A DNA stretch of 64,000 bases, taken from positions 69,720,997-69,784,996 of the forward strand of contig CM022949.1 in NCBI GenBank assembly GCA_012931725.1. The letters are read 5' to 3'. This DNA comes from Litsea cubeba (Eukaryota; Streptophyta; Magnoliopsida; Laurales; Lauraceae). The number at the start of each line of letters is the position of its first letter. Position 1 is the first letter of the stretch. Below the pieces are notes generated by a model. The model was given only the letters and a program-made list of their open reading frames with translations, had not been told where the DNA came from and did not search any database. The position numbers were made by a program, and so were the translations under genes. Shown piece by piece: positions 31,101 to 43,978 of this stretch.

Positions 31101-31430
31101 AATTAAGACACTTGTTAATTGTAATTTGAATATGTGGGAAATAAATAGTCCTGTTTCTACCAGCTCAGTATTCTATGATTTATGATCTGTACCAGTCTGC
31201 TTATTTGATGGCTTTATGATATTGGTTGAGTGCGACACGGAATCCGATGGCCACGGACTCCGGGTCGCAACGCCATAATAAGCTTCCGCGAAAATATATT
31301 CTGATCGTGATAGAATTTTATCATCCTCATTCACGCGGATCTTGGGAAATATAACAAAAGTTTCAAATTTATTCCAAAATTTCGCATCCCGAGGTCGGAT
31401 CACTGCAGGGCCCGGTTTCGGGGTGTGACA
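28130..31430 (+). repeat. First LTR of the LARD-like element
   Basis: 3,301 bp, TGTAAGACCCC...GGGGTGTGACA. TATA box TATAAAAA at 28,630-28,637. It contains one GCTCGCTATAGCGAGC palindrome (29,523-29,538). Segments such as 30,120-30,290 hold a two-copy repeat (AATAAAACCTCGA...GGGGCCAGAGC). Short reading frames in it have no protein support. Confidence 0.85.
28630..28637 (+). promoter_or_regulatory. TATA box of the LARD LTR
   Basis: TATAAAAA in the context CACTTTATAAAAAGGGTT. The same site in the second LTR is at 34,481-34,488. Pyrimidine-rich sequence follows downstream, as expected for a start-site region. Confidence 0.6.
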
Positions 31431-33979
31431 GAATGGTATCAGAGCTGGTTAGTTTCTAGGAAATAAAATACTCTAGAGACATTAAGACGTGTGGTGAGGA
31501 TTCGTTAGATTGTGTCGATTTGTTTTCTCTTGTATTCGTTTCTTTGAATTTGAGTCTGTTTTTCCTTCAGTTCGGGAGACTTTGCTTGTCTTTTCTTTTA
31601 GTTCTTGTTGTTAGGAGATTTGGATGACCAAATTTCCTCCTTAGTGGTGGAGAATTTAAAGTCTCCATACTCTTGTTCAGTGTCTTTTGTCTGTGCTTGT
31701 GTCGGAGACTAAGAACCTTGTGGACTTAGTATGTTGTTTTCGGAGAACATCAGCAAACTTTCAGCCTTCAGCATCTTCATTGTGGTTAATGAGAGAAGAC
31801 ATGTGCATTTGCCCGCCAAAGTAGGACTTGAGCTGTATTCGAAGATCCCCTTTCAGCTAATTGAAGATCATCATGCAGCGTACCAAGGTAAGTAAATGTG
31901 GATTTTGGGTGAACTCAAACCATCTTTCCAAGGTGAAGGACTGCAAAAGGCACATTAGTTGTCGATTTTTATGAAGGGAGAAGTGATTCTTAATTAGTAA
32001 GGCTAGAAGTTAGTGCCAGAAACTCAGGGACTTCCCAGATTCAATGAGCCTTGTCATAGTTTTGGCTGAGAATTTTCATGACTTGCAGCTTAGCCAGTGT
32101 AGTTGGTTCAGCGGTAATACCAAGTGGATGGTTAGTTGTAGTCAAGATAATTTTTGGCAGCAGAAGAAACCTTGTGGATTTCATCGACTTACAGGATAAT
32201 GGATTGGACAACGTGTAGATGTAAATGAATCAACTGATTGGGATGTATGCTAATGGATTTATGTTCTTCTTTAAGGTTATTTTTGAAATAACTATGTCAT
32301 TCTACTCTTTTTCATGAGTTACATAATTTTGTTTTCATAAGGTTTTGTGTTTCAGATTTTTGTTTAACTTCTACAGGACTTTTATGAACAAATGAGTTCA
32401 GATTTCAACAAGGTTTAGTGTTTAACTAACACTCAGATTTTTGCAGATTTTCGCAAAGTTTAATGTATAGTCATACTATATGAACCTGATTTATTTTTGA
32501 AATCCTGATTTAAAATTTGTTGAGTATTTCAATGATTTGTTGGGTTATGAAAATATGAATTTCAAAATGAATAATGATATTTCATACTCAATCTTTGATG
32601 AACTTTATTCATTTAAGCTTTACTTGATAATTTGGAGGTTCAGTTTCTACTATGTTTTAAAATGATGAAATTCAACTAAGTAATTATTTTAGTCATTATG
32701 TTTGAAATTTTAAGATTTGTTTTGCATTGAATGGAATGAGTTGTAATAACTTATGGTTGGAGTTTGGAAGTATATGAATTGAAGAGTTGATGGATGTAAG
32801 GTGGTGTATTGGTTCAGTTGGAAACAAATTTGGATTTTTGAGGTAGTAAGCAGAACTTAAGACATGATATTCAGATGAGGCTGAGATAATTGTTCTTACA
32901 AGAAAGGTAGGGTATAAGGCAGAAACAGAAGATTGAGCAGACTCCAGATTGTGAAAAATTTTAGTCGAGCACCATTCAAGAAAATGACTCTACCCGTACT
33001 TTTACAAGGATTTAGTTATTTGGTGAACCTTAGAGGACAAACTAAAAGTGGTGGAATTGCTTCGAGATTTGGATTGAAAGTTTCAGCTTATCAGGGAATG
33101 ATGCCAGCTTGGCAGGTTTACTTTGTTGATGACACAGTATCAGGTAAGAGATCAAGAGCAGCAAGCAAATAGAATCAAATGTGGGCAGGAATTCTGAGTA
33201 CAGCACGGAAAGATTGGAATATGGAGTTGTGAACACAGATTGGATTTCCAAGGTCGGCTCTACATGTCAAGGGTAGAAGACTGGAATAGTGAAATCTGAA
33301 GAAGCAAACCATGCGAAGTTTCGACACAGAACAGCTCAACAGTGTATAGCAGTATCACATCTGGGTTGTAGCAGACCAAGTCAGTGACAGGAGACCTATA
33401 GAATTTGGAGTTTATGATTTCAGAACAAAGAATGATTGACGGTATACGTGGAGGCCAGAAGCTGATGATGCATTCAAGAAACATAGTTACAGCAAACATA
33501 TGGAAATTTCAGAATTTTTCGGGATGAAGATTTTTTAGTGAAGGCATGTCTACGATCACATCTTCATGCAAGTGTCAGGGATATGGTGTACAGCTCGGTA
33601 TAACTTAAGGCACAGAATTCCAAGCTGATAGAAAGAGACAGAACTTGCAGTTCTTGAACCGACAGTGACTGATGAGATAAGTTAAAGAATTGATCCAGTG
33701 CAGGAACGATAGATGACAACAGGGATGATTAGAAGAATTCTTGAACTCTAGTTTGGTCAGAGAAGTATGTTTTTGAGCAGATATGTGGAAAAGTGTGAAG
33801 CCTCCAACTGAATCAGATGTTGTTTGCAGGCGCATCTCAACGTCAGGTTTGATCAGAGGGTATCTCAGTTGCCGAGGTTTAGCGTAGGGTGTCAGTGTTT
33901 TCTTTTGTCTTTTGGGTTTTTGATTTTTGATTTGGTTTAGACCATTTGGAGGACCAAATGGGTTCTAAGGGGGGGAGGA
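31431..33979 (+). other. LARD internal region: PBS and PPT, no genes
   Basis: The region begins with the primer-binding site TGGTATCAGAGCTGG (31,434-31,448), the classic initiator-Met tRNA match, three bases after the LTR. It ends with the polypurine tract AAGGGGGGGAGGA (33,967-33,979). No reading frame resembles gag or pol on either strand, so movement would depend on proteins from a related autonomous element. Confidence 0.8.
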
Positions 33980-36900
33980 TGTAAGACCCCGACCCCCAAT
34001 TTCTTTGTTTAGTATTGTTTTAATCATGGTTTAGCTTTTTAAGCAAGATTTGAGTTGGTTTGACTTTGTTTTTAAGTTTGACTAGATTTTTCCATAGCCT
34101 TGGAGATTTTGAAGACCGTTGACTTTAGTTTGACCCGGTCCATATGATATGTATTTTTATGACAAATTACTTTTGATTTCTAAAAATTCTGAATTTGGTG
34201 TGTTTTGACTCATTTTATGAAGTTTAACAACTTTCATAGTTTCGACCATTTTGATTTGATGCTCCAAAATCACGTTTTTCGAGAAAAATGGGCAAAAATG
34301 ACATTTTCACTAAATCTGTCCATAAATTTCGAAAATTTCAGAAATTGGGGAAAGTATACTTTTTGGAAAGTAGAAATTTCGCTGATCGTTTTTGTCTTCT
34401 TCGTCGTTTTCATTCGGGACCCGTAAATCTTAGTTTCAGCCTTTGTAAGATTGGGGCCCATGGGACCCACTTGCCCACTTTATAAAAAGGGTTGAACCCT
34501 CTTCTTCTTCTCCCATTTCCTGCAGTCTTTCCAGCTGTGGCTGGAACCCTTTTCCAGCCACTCTCTCTCCTCTTGTATCTCTTCTTCTTGGATGCTAAAT
34601 GGGGATTTGATCTCCAAGCTTTCTTCCCCACATTCCAAGCTTTCCAATGATGTATTTTTCAAGAGATTTGAGCTAGAGAAGATCCCTCTTTCGAGCCCTT
34701 CTTCTTTGTTTGAACTACCAAAGGTTAGCAATGGCTTTTCTTTCTTTAGATCTTTGTTTTCCAAACCATTTGGAGTATTTTTATCATACATGCAAGGGTT
34801 CTCATTGAGATTTGCAAAATATTGATTTTCAAGGGTTTTCTCTTGGATATTTTTGGGGCTTTTGTAGATTTGGGGCTTTGCTATTAGAGAGGTGCTCTTG
34901 GAGTTATTTGTTCCCTATTCTTGGCTAGAGGCAAGTAAAATATTTAGCTAATGTGATGATTATTGTTTAAAATGAATGATTTCATGAATTTCCTATCCTA
35001 TCTTATGTTTCCCTTATGGTATATGGTTTTATCTTTGAAATGTTTAAGCAATGGTTTGTGTTTAATCTTCTTTAAATTATTATTTAGTATTAAATCTTGG
35101 TTTTGTCCCTCAACTAATCATCTTTGGATCAGCTATTTGTATTTCAGATTGTTAATAATTTGATGACTGAAATGGTTATGTCTATATTTGATCTTTGGAA
35201 TTAGAAGGAATGATGTAGTATATGGTTGTTTTAATGGATTTGATGTGGCAAGGAGAAGCCCAAATTGTAATATATTTGATGTAGAAGAAGTGGGAGGGAA
35301 AGAAAAATCAATTGAGAGGAAGAAGTGTAGCAAACAAAGGAGAAAACTCCCCTGCTCGGGCTGAACAGCAGGCCAGCTCGCTATAGCGAGCTTGGGGCTC
35401 GCTATAGCGAGCCAGGCTTCTGTGAGGGCCTATTTCAGCCCTCTTTCGGCCTCCCTTTTCTTCTTATTTGAAGCCCATTGGACCTTTAATGATGTGTGGA
35501 AGCCCATGAAAGATTTGGGTAAATTGTGATACTTGGAAATTGTGAAATGGGAATGAGAACAATGAGAGAATGAGCATATGTGAAATTACCCGGGAATCTT
35601 TCGAGTCTCAATGCGCACTTTATCATTTAAATGTTGTGGATTTTCATTGGCATCAAACATATTCTTTTATTAATCAATGTTTAAAGGTTAAATGTGTATT
35701 GAGATGGTTCCTTGGTAAGTCATTAAGTCATTCTACACTATTCCATTCCATTTCAAGTCAGAAAATGTATTTGTATTCTTCGGTAAACTAATTTGAATAG
35801 CGTCGGTGATTTATTATAAAATCATATGGTTTTCCATGTTCGAAAGGATTGATCGCATGATTTTATACAAACTACTTTGATGCGTATTTGAGTGGTTTAC
35901 CCTGGAAATTTGTATGTTTTCTCCGAATCGTTTTGGAAGGAGATTGGAGTGGTTCGCCACATTTAGGATTTCATCGATAAGACTATTATTTTGAAAATAA
36001 AACCTCGAGGCAAAATGGGGCCAGAGCTTTGTAGTGCGAGCCCATGAGCCAAAGAGACTATTATTTCGAGAATAAAACCTCGATGCAAGATGGGGCCAGA
36101 GCCCTATGGTGTGAGCCCATGAGCCAAAGCGATTAGTATTTTGATTTGTATCGGTTCAGGTTTTTAAAACTAAAGGCACCACTAGGCTTAGGTCACCTTG
36201 TCGGGCTGATCACCCGGCTTGGGATCTTTAATTTGTCTGCCAGCTGCAGTTTAGATTCTGTCTGTACCGACCATGGCAACGGTTTTTATTTGCCGGTCCC
36301 ACGCGTAGTTGCTACGGTTCTGATTTTGTTTCCGGTCCCACGTGTAGTGGCCACGGTTCTGTCTGCCCTTGTTACTTCGGTAATAGGAGAATATAGCTAT
36401 GTGTGGTTGCCAATGTTTTATCTGTTTATTAATTTATTTTATGATTCTTGTTTGTTTATACTCAGTATATTCTTTGAATTTATTAATGTTTATGAAACCT
36501 ATCTTTTATTGTATTGTCTCTATTATTCAGGATTTTAAATGTATTTCTAATTATTAAATGTTTTGCGTAGACTGTTATCTTTTTGAGATATTTATGTTCG
36601 GTCTTTCGGTCGTGTTATCATGATTTACTGCTATTAGTGTTTAGACTCTTTAAATGAAATTACAATGATTCCATCGGATTTTATAAATGCTCATGTTACA
36701 TATTACTTGTTTATTTGCTTGCCAGACCGTCGTGTCTGGCCCTATTTGTTTGGTGCCAAATTCCTCTCTTTCCGTTTTTAGGTGTTTGATCGGAGGAGGC
36801 GGTGGAGCCGCCGGTTTGACGTGAGAGGCTGCCCATTGATATCATCTAAATGTCAAGTTTGGCACCGGAGTTCGTATTTAAATATTGGGGGTAGTATTTC

Positions 36901-37282
36901 TATTTAGTTGGATATTTTTGTATGGCTTGGTTAGCCTTTTTCACTGGGCTGTAATTAAGACACTTGTTAATTGTAATTTGAATATGTGGGAAATAAATAG
37001 TCACGTTTCTACCAGCTCAGTATTTTATGATTTATGATCTGTACCAGTCTGCTTATTTGATGGCTTTATGATATTGGTTGAGTGCGACAAGGAATCCGAT
37101 GGCCACGGACTCTGGGTCGCAACGCCATAATAAGCTTCCGCGAAAATATATTCTGATCGTGATGGAATTTTATCATCCTCATTCACGCGGATCTTGGGAA
37201 ATATAACAAAAATTTCAAATTTATCCCAAAATTTCGCATCCCGAGGTCGGATCACTGCAGGGCCCGGTTTCGGGGTGTGACA
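33980..37282 (+). repeat. Second LTR of the LARD-like element
   Basis: 3,303 bp and highly similar to the first LTR. The clearest difference is the palindrome module: here GCTCGCTATAGCGAGC occurs twice (35,376-35,391 and 35,397-35,412). Its last base abuts, or shares an A with, the truncated Tekay LTR. Confidence 0.85.
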
Positions 37283-39816
37283 ATATCAAACAGATAAAAT
37301 ATTGGCAAACCACGTATAGCTATATTCTCCTGTTACCGAAGTAACAAGAGCAGACTGAGACCGTAGCCACTACTCGTGGGACCGGAACGAACAAGGTCAT
37401 TATCAAATAGAACCGTAGCCATTACATGTGGGACCGGAAACAAAACTGTCACCATGGTCCGTACAAATAGAGTCCAAGCTGCAGTTGGCAGACAAATTAA
37501 AGATCCCAAGCCGGGTGATCAGCCCGACAAGGTAACCTAAGCTTAGTGGTGCCCTTTAAATTTTTAAAACTTGAACCGATACAAATCCAAACATAATAAT
37601 TCATTTCTGAAATCGATAAAAAGGCTACTCCTAAAAAAATACATACTGACTATACTGACAAATCTGATGAGTAGCCTTATCGATGTATCTCCGAATGTGG
37701 TGAACCACTCAAATCAATTTGTAGCAAATATACAAATTTATGTGCAAACCATTTAAATCTATCTCAATTCAATTCATAGAAAAACATACAATTTTATGTG
37801 GTAGACCACACGATTCTATTTCAAATCACCAATACTTTCGAACGTGATGAATCACTTAAATCCTTTCAAATAAATTTACCGAAGAATACATATAAGTTTT
37901 CTAACTTGGAATAGAATAGAATAGTGTACAATGATTTAATGACATACCAAGGGACTATCTCAATACACACTTAAACTCTAAACATTGATTTATAAAGAAC
38001 ATGTTTGATGCCAATGAAAATCCACAACTTTTAAGATGATAAAGTGTGCATTGAGATTATAAAATTCCCGGGTAATTCGAGCATCAAGAGGTTTCATCAC
38101 TTTTTCAATAAAGTTTCACTATTCATAGTAGTTCAAATCAAAGTATCCATTCTAGGCTTTCATATGTCAAATGGGGATTGAATTGGGCTCCAAACTATGG
38201 AGAGACAAGGGCCAAAGAGGGGCTGCAAATGAGCCTAAAATGGGTTGTAAATTGGCCTTAAAACAAGCTGAAACAGGGCCTTAAACAGACTGAAACATGC
38301 CTCAAAATAGGCCCTTAAAACAGGCCATGAAATAGGCCTCAAACGGGCTTGGAATGCCCAGGCCCGCTCGAGCGGACTGGGGTGCTGCCTGGGTCCGCTC
38401 GAGCGCCCCAGAGCCCGCTTGAGCGGGCCAGGCTGCTGCCTGTACCCGAAAACTAGTGAAGAAATGCACTTTTTCACTCCTTTTGGCTTCCTTTCTCTCT
38501 TCTTTCCCATTGCATTCACATTCATTTCGGGCCCTTTTTAGCCTCATCCATACTCCATTAAATCCACCATACACAATTCATTCCAAATTTATCAAACAAA
38601 ACAATATAAACAAGATCTCCTCCATTCATTAAACATAAAATTTTGACATAAGAAGAGCTGAATCAAGATAATAAAATCTGAAAGGCAAAGTTCCAAATTG
38701 TTGCTAAACAAAAGCTCAAGAGGACTCAAACATAAACCAAGACCCAATCTTTCAAAAGCAAATCCATGAATCATAAAGAGAATAGAACATATAATGAATA
38801 TTCCATGAAATCATACTTATAGAATAAAATCATCATATAAATTGAGATATTCACTTGCCTCAAGTCAAGATGAGGGATAAAACACTCCAAAATGGTCTTC
38901 CTATAGTCCCAAGCTCCAAAATCACAAAACCCCCAAAATAGCTCAAGAAGAAGCCCTAGAAAATCAATCCATTGCAAATCTCAAAGAAAGCCTTTTGCAT
39001 GTTTAAGAAAGAAGTACCAAACGACATGGAAAATAAGAATCTCAAGGGAAGAAAACCATATCTAACCTCTAATGGTTCAAACCAAGAACAAGGGCTTGAA
39101 ATGGAGCTTTATCCTTGTTCAAAATCCTTAAAAAGAGGTTCTTTGAAGAGCTCGAGAGGAGAGGAAGAGATCTAGGAGATCAAATCTTCAAGAAGTCTCC
39201 AAGAAATGGGTGTTCTAGAGGAGAGAGAAAGTGCTGGGTGAGTAAAAACCCTTGGCTCAAAAAGTTGCAAGAAAAGATAGAATGAAGGGAAGAAGGGAAC
39301 TATCCCTTATATAAGATGGGTTTGTGGGTCCCAATTTTCATAGAGCTGAAAATGGTATTTGCGGATCCCGAACGAAAACGACGAAGAAGATAAAATTACT
39401 CAATGAAATATCTACTCTCCAAAAAGTATATTTTTGTCAATTTCTGAAATTTTTGAAATTTGGGTACAGATTTTGTGTGAAATGTCAATTTTGCCCTTTT
39501 TCTCGAAAAACGCAATTTTCGATCATTAAATCAAAACGATCGAAACATGAAAGTTGAAAAACTTAATGAAATGAGTCAAAATAACTAAAAATTGGAATTT
39601 TATGAAAATCAAGGTTAAACCCACAAGGTTCACACACAACACACGGGCGCCCCTGCCCGCGTCGAGCCGAAGTCAACGACTCTCGAAAATTCCCAAAGCT
39701 AATCAAACATTCTAATCTAACTTAAAAAATCAAGCTAATCATCCACTAACCCTACTTATCAACTAATCAAAGTTAAAACGTAATTAAATATACCGAACCT
39801 GGGTCGGGGTCTGACA
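37283..39816 (-). repeat. Truncated 5' LTR of the Tekay-type element
   Basis: Matches about 881-3450 of the left LTR. The part equivalent to 170-880 is absent, as are the primer-binding site and 5' gag. TATA box at 39,306-39,313. The copy contains a ~20-bp insertion near 38,641-38,662 and a shorter AAACAGGCC/palindrome block than its partner. It ends GGGTCTGACA followed by the right target duplication GGTTT (39,817-39,821). Confidence 0.85.
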
Positions 39817-40654
39817 GGTTTGTTAAATGAAGAAAATCAGGAGCAGTATTGAATGGTTGGATCATCTATATCTGAGGACGAGCAGAGTAGTTTAGTTCAG
39901 CTACTCAATTAGAGCTCCGATGTTTTGCTTGGACTCAGTCACGACAAGCTATGTCCGACCTGGAAAAAACCATACAGGGTCACCTCGGCTTGAGGAACAG
40001 GAGCTTATCAATTGGAAACACTTAAAGGGAAGGCACTGACAAGGCCGTGGAACAAAGCAAATTTAAAAAAATTATATTTCTTATCTTTGTACCAAAGAAT
40101 TCATTAGTTTTTTTATCACTTATAAGACTTTTGTGGTTTATGTTCTTGTGCCAAGAATGGAATCAAAGTTTTAATCTTCTTTATACCAAAGAATTTGGAA
40201 AACTTGTATCTTGCCTAATTATCTTGCTAATATTCTTGTGCCAAGGATAGAGGATCCGTGGTAGGACATTCCCTATTAGGGACAACCTCACAGAAATAAG
40301 GCCAAGGCCTAGCAATTAAAGGGTAACATAGGGCCCACTACTTCGTACCGAAGGATAAAAACCTAACTGGGAAGAGCCCAAACTAAGCATGTTGTCCAAG
40401 GCCTAGCAATTAAAGGGCAGCTTAGGACCCACTACTTCGTCCCTAAGGATAAAAACCTGACTGGCAAGAGCTCAAACTAGGTACGCTGCATTGATCTCCT
40501 TTTTAACTAATAGCTAGGCATGACGATGCAAGCATTAGACCAAAAAGAGAATTCGGAAAGAACCGACAGTGGCGGCGGAAAAAAGAGATCTCTTTCAAAG
40601 CCCCCCTTTTTTTCTCGGAAAATGGAAAAGAAGAAAAGGGGCTTCGGGGGCAAT
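39817..40654 (+). pseudogene. Decayed Gypsy (Tat-like) integrase tail and 3' untranslated region
   Basis: At about 39,943-40,075, with one frameshift, the sequence encodes an integrase C-terminus: LCPTWKKPYRV, then RLEEQELINWKHLKG, then ALTRPWNKANLKKLY. This pattern (PTWEGPYRV ... RPWNxxNLKKYY) ends Tat and related Gypsy pol proteins. The following stretch is non-coding and includes a ~94-bp tandem duplication (40,302-40,395 and 40,396-40,489, starting CCAAGGCCTAGCAATTAAAGGG). A polypurine tract and LTR start follow, so this is the 3' end of an old plus-strand element that probably hosted the Tekay insertion. Confidence 0.6.
40632..40652 (+). other. Polypurine tract of the old Gypsy relic
   Basis: AGAAAAGGGGCTTCGGGGGC lies just before TGTGGGGGTAAAATTTGG at 40,655. 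Its position between an integrase tail and a TGTGGGGG LTR start supports the call. Confidence 0.55.
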
Positions 40655-41400
40655 TGTGGGGGTAAAATTTGGACTCAATATTAGTTGGGCTTAGGTCATA
40701 GTGGACCAACCCAATCCGCCAGGAGGAAGAATTTGAAGAGGCGTTTGGACAAATGAATTAAAGGACGTGGATTAAAGGAGCGCCCCCATGATGCAATAAC
40801 TCCATCTGTTATCAGTTATCACCATGAAGAGGGAGAATTAAAGGAGCGCCCCCATGATGCAATAACTCCATCCGTTATCAAGTTATCACCATGAAGAGGG
40901 AGGAAACGTGCGTAGAAGGTGGGCGGAAATTTAGGAGGAAACAATATAAGAGAAGAAAAAGGAGAGGTATGCAATTTCTGAACCAAAACTCTAATCAGAA
41001 CGAGAACACGGTTCAGGAGGCTCACTTATGCATCGGAGGATCCTCGGTCGGACCACCCGATCGAGTCTTCACTGTGACAGGAATACTATCAAGAGATATC
41101 GCACGCGCGAGAAGAATGAAAACAAACAGAGTCTTCAAGGTAATTTTCTATGATACAGGTAGAAAAATATGTTCAGGTCAAAAAGAAGGAGTGATGTCTC
41201 CGTTGCCGAGCTGACCTGCTTTCCTCGAAGCCGAGCAAAGACAAGCCGAGCTGACCCGCTTTCCTCGGAGCCGAGTAGACCTCCAGTCCTTTGACCAATC
41301 AAAATTAGACCTTACACATCCCAATCTCCTTCTCATTTTAGGTGCCATAGGTCCGACCTCCAAAAGGTTTGGCTCATATTTTTTACATACATATCCATCA
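40655..41400 (+). repeat. LTR remnant of the old Gypsy relic
   Basis: Starts TGTGGGGGTAAAATTTGG; no matching CA end was found before the LIM upstream region, so the right boundary is approximate. It contains a ~61-bp tandem duplication (about 40,769-40,890, GGAGCGCCCCCATGATGCAA) and a ~35-bp one (about 41,206-41,280, AGCCGAGCTGACC(T/C)GCTTTCCTC). The segment 41,401-41,670 has nothing I can identify. Confidence 0.45.
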
Positions 41401-41678
41401 AAGCTTGAGCACACAGAAGCAAAGGCCTAGGCCTTTCTTTTATCTACTTTATTTTTTTCCAGCTAGTTCTTTTCTATACCATTAGTGAACTTGTTCACAT
41501 CTCACTCCAATTCATATCTAAAATCATCGTCTCCTCCTCCTCCTTCGTGGCAGCCCTCTAAAAGGCTGCTTCCATGCCTTACAAACTATTTGCTTGTGAC
41601 TGGGCCAACCATATTATGGGTCACTCATGGTCACGGTGGAGAAGGAAAGCAAGAGGATCCGGACTCCTTTAAAAAAGC

Positions 41679-42204
41679 TAGGGTTGTAAATGGGTCACCG
41701 ATTCTCCGATTACCCGAAGGTTCCAACCCGTTAGGTTATGAATCTGGGTCCTTATTTTGGTCCCGATAAGTAAATGGTTTTGATTTCGGATCCTTTTTTT
41801 GGAACCGTTACCTAAACGGATCCGGTTCTTTATCCATATGGCTCAGACCCGTGGACCTGGGACCCGACCCAATACTCTAACCTAATTAAATACTTTATTA
41901 TCTATATGTTACATGGGAATCCCTCATTCTAAGTTTCTAACCTAATCTTCCGTCCCCAAACCACATGTTATTGATAGACAAAATGTTACATTTGCTTTGT
42001 AAGTGATCCAATTGAATTACGAAAAAGCATGATTGTTTTTTTGTTTAAAGGAAAAATACAGGTATTAGGATCCAGACTCAGAACCATACTCGAACGGAAT
42101 CTAGACCCACCTCACATACGGTTCCGATTTCCATTAATATTATCGGGTCCACTTTCGATTCCACTTTGGACCAGGACCAAAACCAACCCTTTTACAACCC
42201 CCTA
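41679..42204. mobile_element. hAT-like non-autonomous DNA transposon upstream of the LIM gene
   Basis: A 526-bp insertion flanked by a perfect 8-bp duplication AAAAAAGC (41,671-41,678 and 42,205-42,212). Its ends form an imperfect terminal inverted repeat (TAGGGTTGTAAATGGGT versus TAGGGGGTTGTAAAAGGGT). An 8-bp duplication and TAGGG-type ends are typical of plant hAT elements. It encodes no transposase. It ends about 420 bp upstream of the LIM start codon, so it may add or separate promoter elements. Confidence 0.7.
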
Positions 42205-42565
42205 AAAAAAGCCAAATAAGTTGTAACGTGGCTTTTTAATTAATGTACTCGCGAGGTGTACCCCTCTCCATTCCGCTAATTAAAAAATCCCCCACGCAGC
42301 AGCCTGTGTTTTTCTGACCTGTCCAAGCTGGAATCCAGACAGGCTCTCCACTAGCATCCTACAAAGCCACTTAGCCACCTGTTCCTTATTTTGTTTTTTC
42401 ATCCACACCCACCACCTACTCATTCACCCTTTTCAACCCTTCCATTTTGTCTTATGTCATCTCTCTTTACCTAGGCTCTCCATCTTCTTACATACTCCCT
42501 TTCTTTTCCATTTCACCTGCCACCCATCTCTCCATCTTTGAAAACCAGAGCCAGGAGCTTCAAGA

Positions 42566-42573
42566 TATAAAAT
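42566..42573 (+). promoter_or_regulatory. TATA box of the WLIM1-like gene
   Basis: TATAAAAT lies 51-58 bp upstream of the ATG at 42,624, which would leave a short leader of about 25-30 nt. A pyrimidine-rich stretch lies upstream (42,400-42,540). The sequence CACCACCTACT near 42,408 resembles an AC-rich/PAL-box element, but it is not an exact match. Confidence 0.5.
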
Positions 42574-42623
42574 ACCCACGACCATATAATCATCTTCATA
42601 ATTCATAGCCATCAATCATCATC

Positions 42624-43882
42624 ATGGCCTTTGCAGGGACTACCCAAAAGTGTATGGCCTGCGAGAAGACCGTCTATCTGGTGGACCAGCTCACTGCTGA
42701 CAACAGAGTCTATCACAAAGCCTGCTTCCGTTGCCACCACTGCAAGGGCACTCTCAAGGTATTTTTTTCATCTATCCATGCACTCATATAGATACATGGC
42801 ATGATGATCGTGATTCTCTTGTTGTGGTGGTGCTTGTATATGTCTCTGTCTTCTTTTTCGGTGGGTTTGGGTGTTTTGGAAATTATATTTGGACCCCTGT
42901 TTTTGATGTTTAGATCCGTTTCTTTTTGTTGTTACATACTTTATCCAACAGAAGACAAAAGTTGAAGTGAGATACGACAAAGGGGATTGATGTGTGCGGA
43001 AAAAAAATAAGGGGTGGAAATATCAGCTCCCAGTTTTTTAAATGACAACTTAATAGTTTTTTTTTGCCTTTGGGTTTGAATGGTTATGGGTTTTTTGGGA
43101 CTTTGGGCTCTGTTTGGTGGGATTTGATGAGTGAGTTGAGATGGGCTTGGTAGAATTGTGAAGATCAAGTGGCATAGGTGTTTTTAATGGTTTGGGATTG
43201 TGGCTTTCGATTGAATCTATGAGAGATCCGATGGGTTGCTTTTTTTGTATTTGCGGATTCTCCGATTCTGCCTTTGTTGCTGATGATGAGATGAAACTCG
43301 GTAAATTCTTTTGAGTGATGGTGATGTATTGGGACTTGGGAGCTTAACTCTGTATTCCCGTTTTGTGTTTATGGGATAATGATTGAGATAAGCCTAGCTG
43401 ATAACGACTGTTCGAATGCTCAAATCCCCTATCTAAAACTATCCTCATGAAGATCAGATAACCCTGGATCTGGGTTTGGCTAAGCCGCCACCCCCCAACC
43501 TAAGACCCCTTCCTTTTTTATCGGTATTGAATTCTTAGGAATTAGAAGGAGTGCCTTCCTATCAAATGGGGTAAGATTGAAGCAGTTAAGGTGATGATTC
43601 ACAAAATTCCATCAAAGAGTCACCCCTTTGGTAGGAAAAGATTACCCAACCATCATCCTAGTAGAAATAAATCACCTCTATCTTATATCTTTCATTCTTC
43701 ACTATTTTAATACTTTCGTTGGAACCCACTTTACTATAAAGTTATAGTAATTCAATACAAGTACGCAAAAGAGTCTAAAAAAAAGTTTTACTCTAGAATT
43801 CTAAACCAGCTTCATGACCATTATGCCACCCTAGAATTCTAAACCAACTACATGACCATGATGCCTCTCTCGGGGGCCATGC

Positions 43883-43978
<96 letters not shown>

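Larger units (their letters stand above)
27786..37282 (+). mobile_element. Non-autonomous LARD-like LTR element, partial tandem (internal tail-LTR-internal-LTR)
   Basis: Two near-identical 3.3-kb LTRs (28,130-31,430 and 33,980-37,282) flank a 2.55-kb internal region without coding capacity. An initiator-Met-type primer-binding site follows the first LTR and a polypurine tract precedes the second. Upstream of the first LTR, 27,786-28,129 duplicates the last ~345 bp of the internal region, so the structure is part of a tandem array rather than a simple insertion. The LTRs are diverged relatives of the Tekay LTRs, which suggests a non-autonomous derivative of the same lineage. No target duplication is found; the left side was lost by deletion. 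Confidence 0.75.
170..39816 (-). mobile_element. Ty3/Gypsy chromovirus retrotransposon, Tekay/Del type, disrupted by two nested elements
   Basis: The outer element runs on the minus strand. In plus orientation its LTRs begin TGTCACGCCC and end GGGTCTGACA, with a 4-of-5 target duplication outside them. Its own parts are the 3' LTR (170-3450), polypurine tract, integrase/chromodomain remnant (3468-5058), RNase H/RT/protease remnant (25,094-26,895), gag remnant (26,902-27,785) and a truncated 5' LTR (37,283-39,816). A Tat element (5,059-25,088) and a LARD-like element (27,786-37,282) account for the rest. Long LTRs, a zinc-knuckle gag, the RT-RH-INT order and a C-terminal chromodomain fit the Tekay/Del lineage. 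Stops, frameshifts and a lost catalytic residue show it is dead. Confidence 0.85.

Noticed and set aside
42408..42418. AC-element/PAL-box in the LIM promoter
   Set aside because: CACCACCTACT is close to, but not, the ACCTACC consensus; kept only as a remark in the promoter entry.
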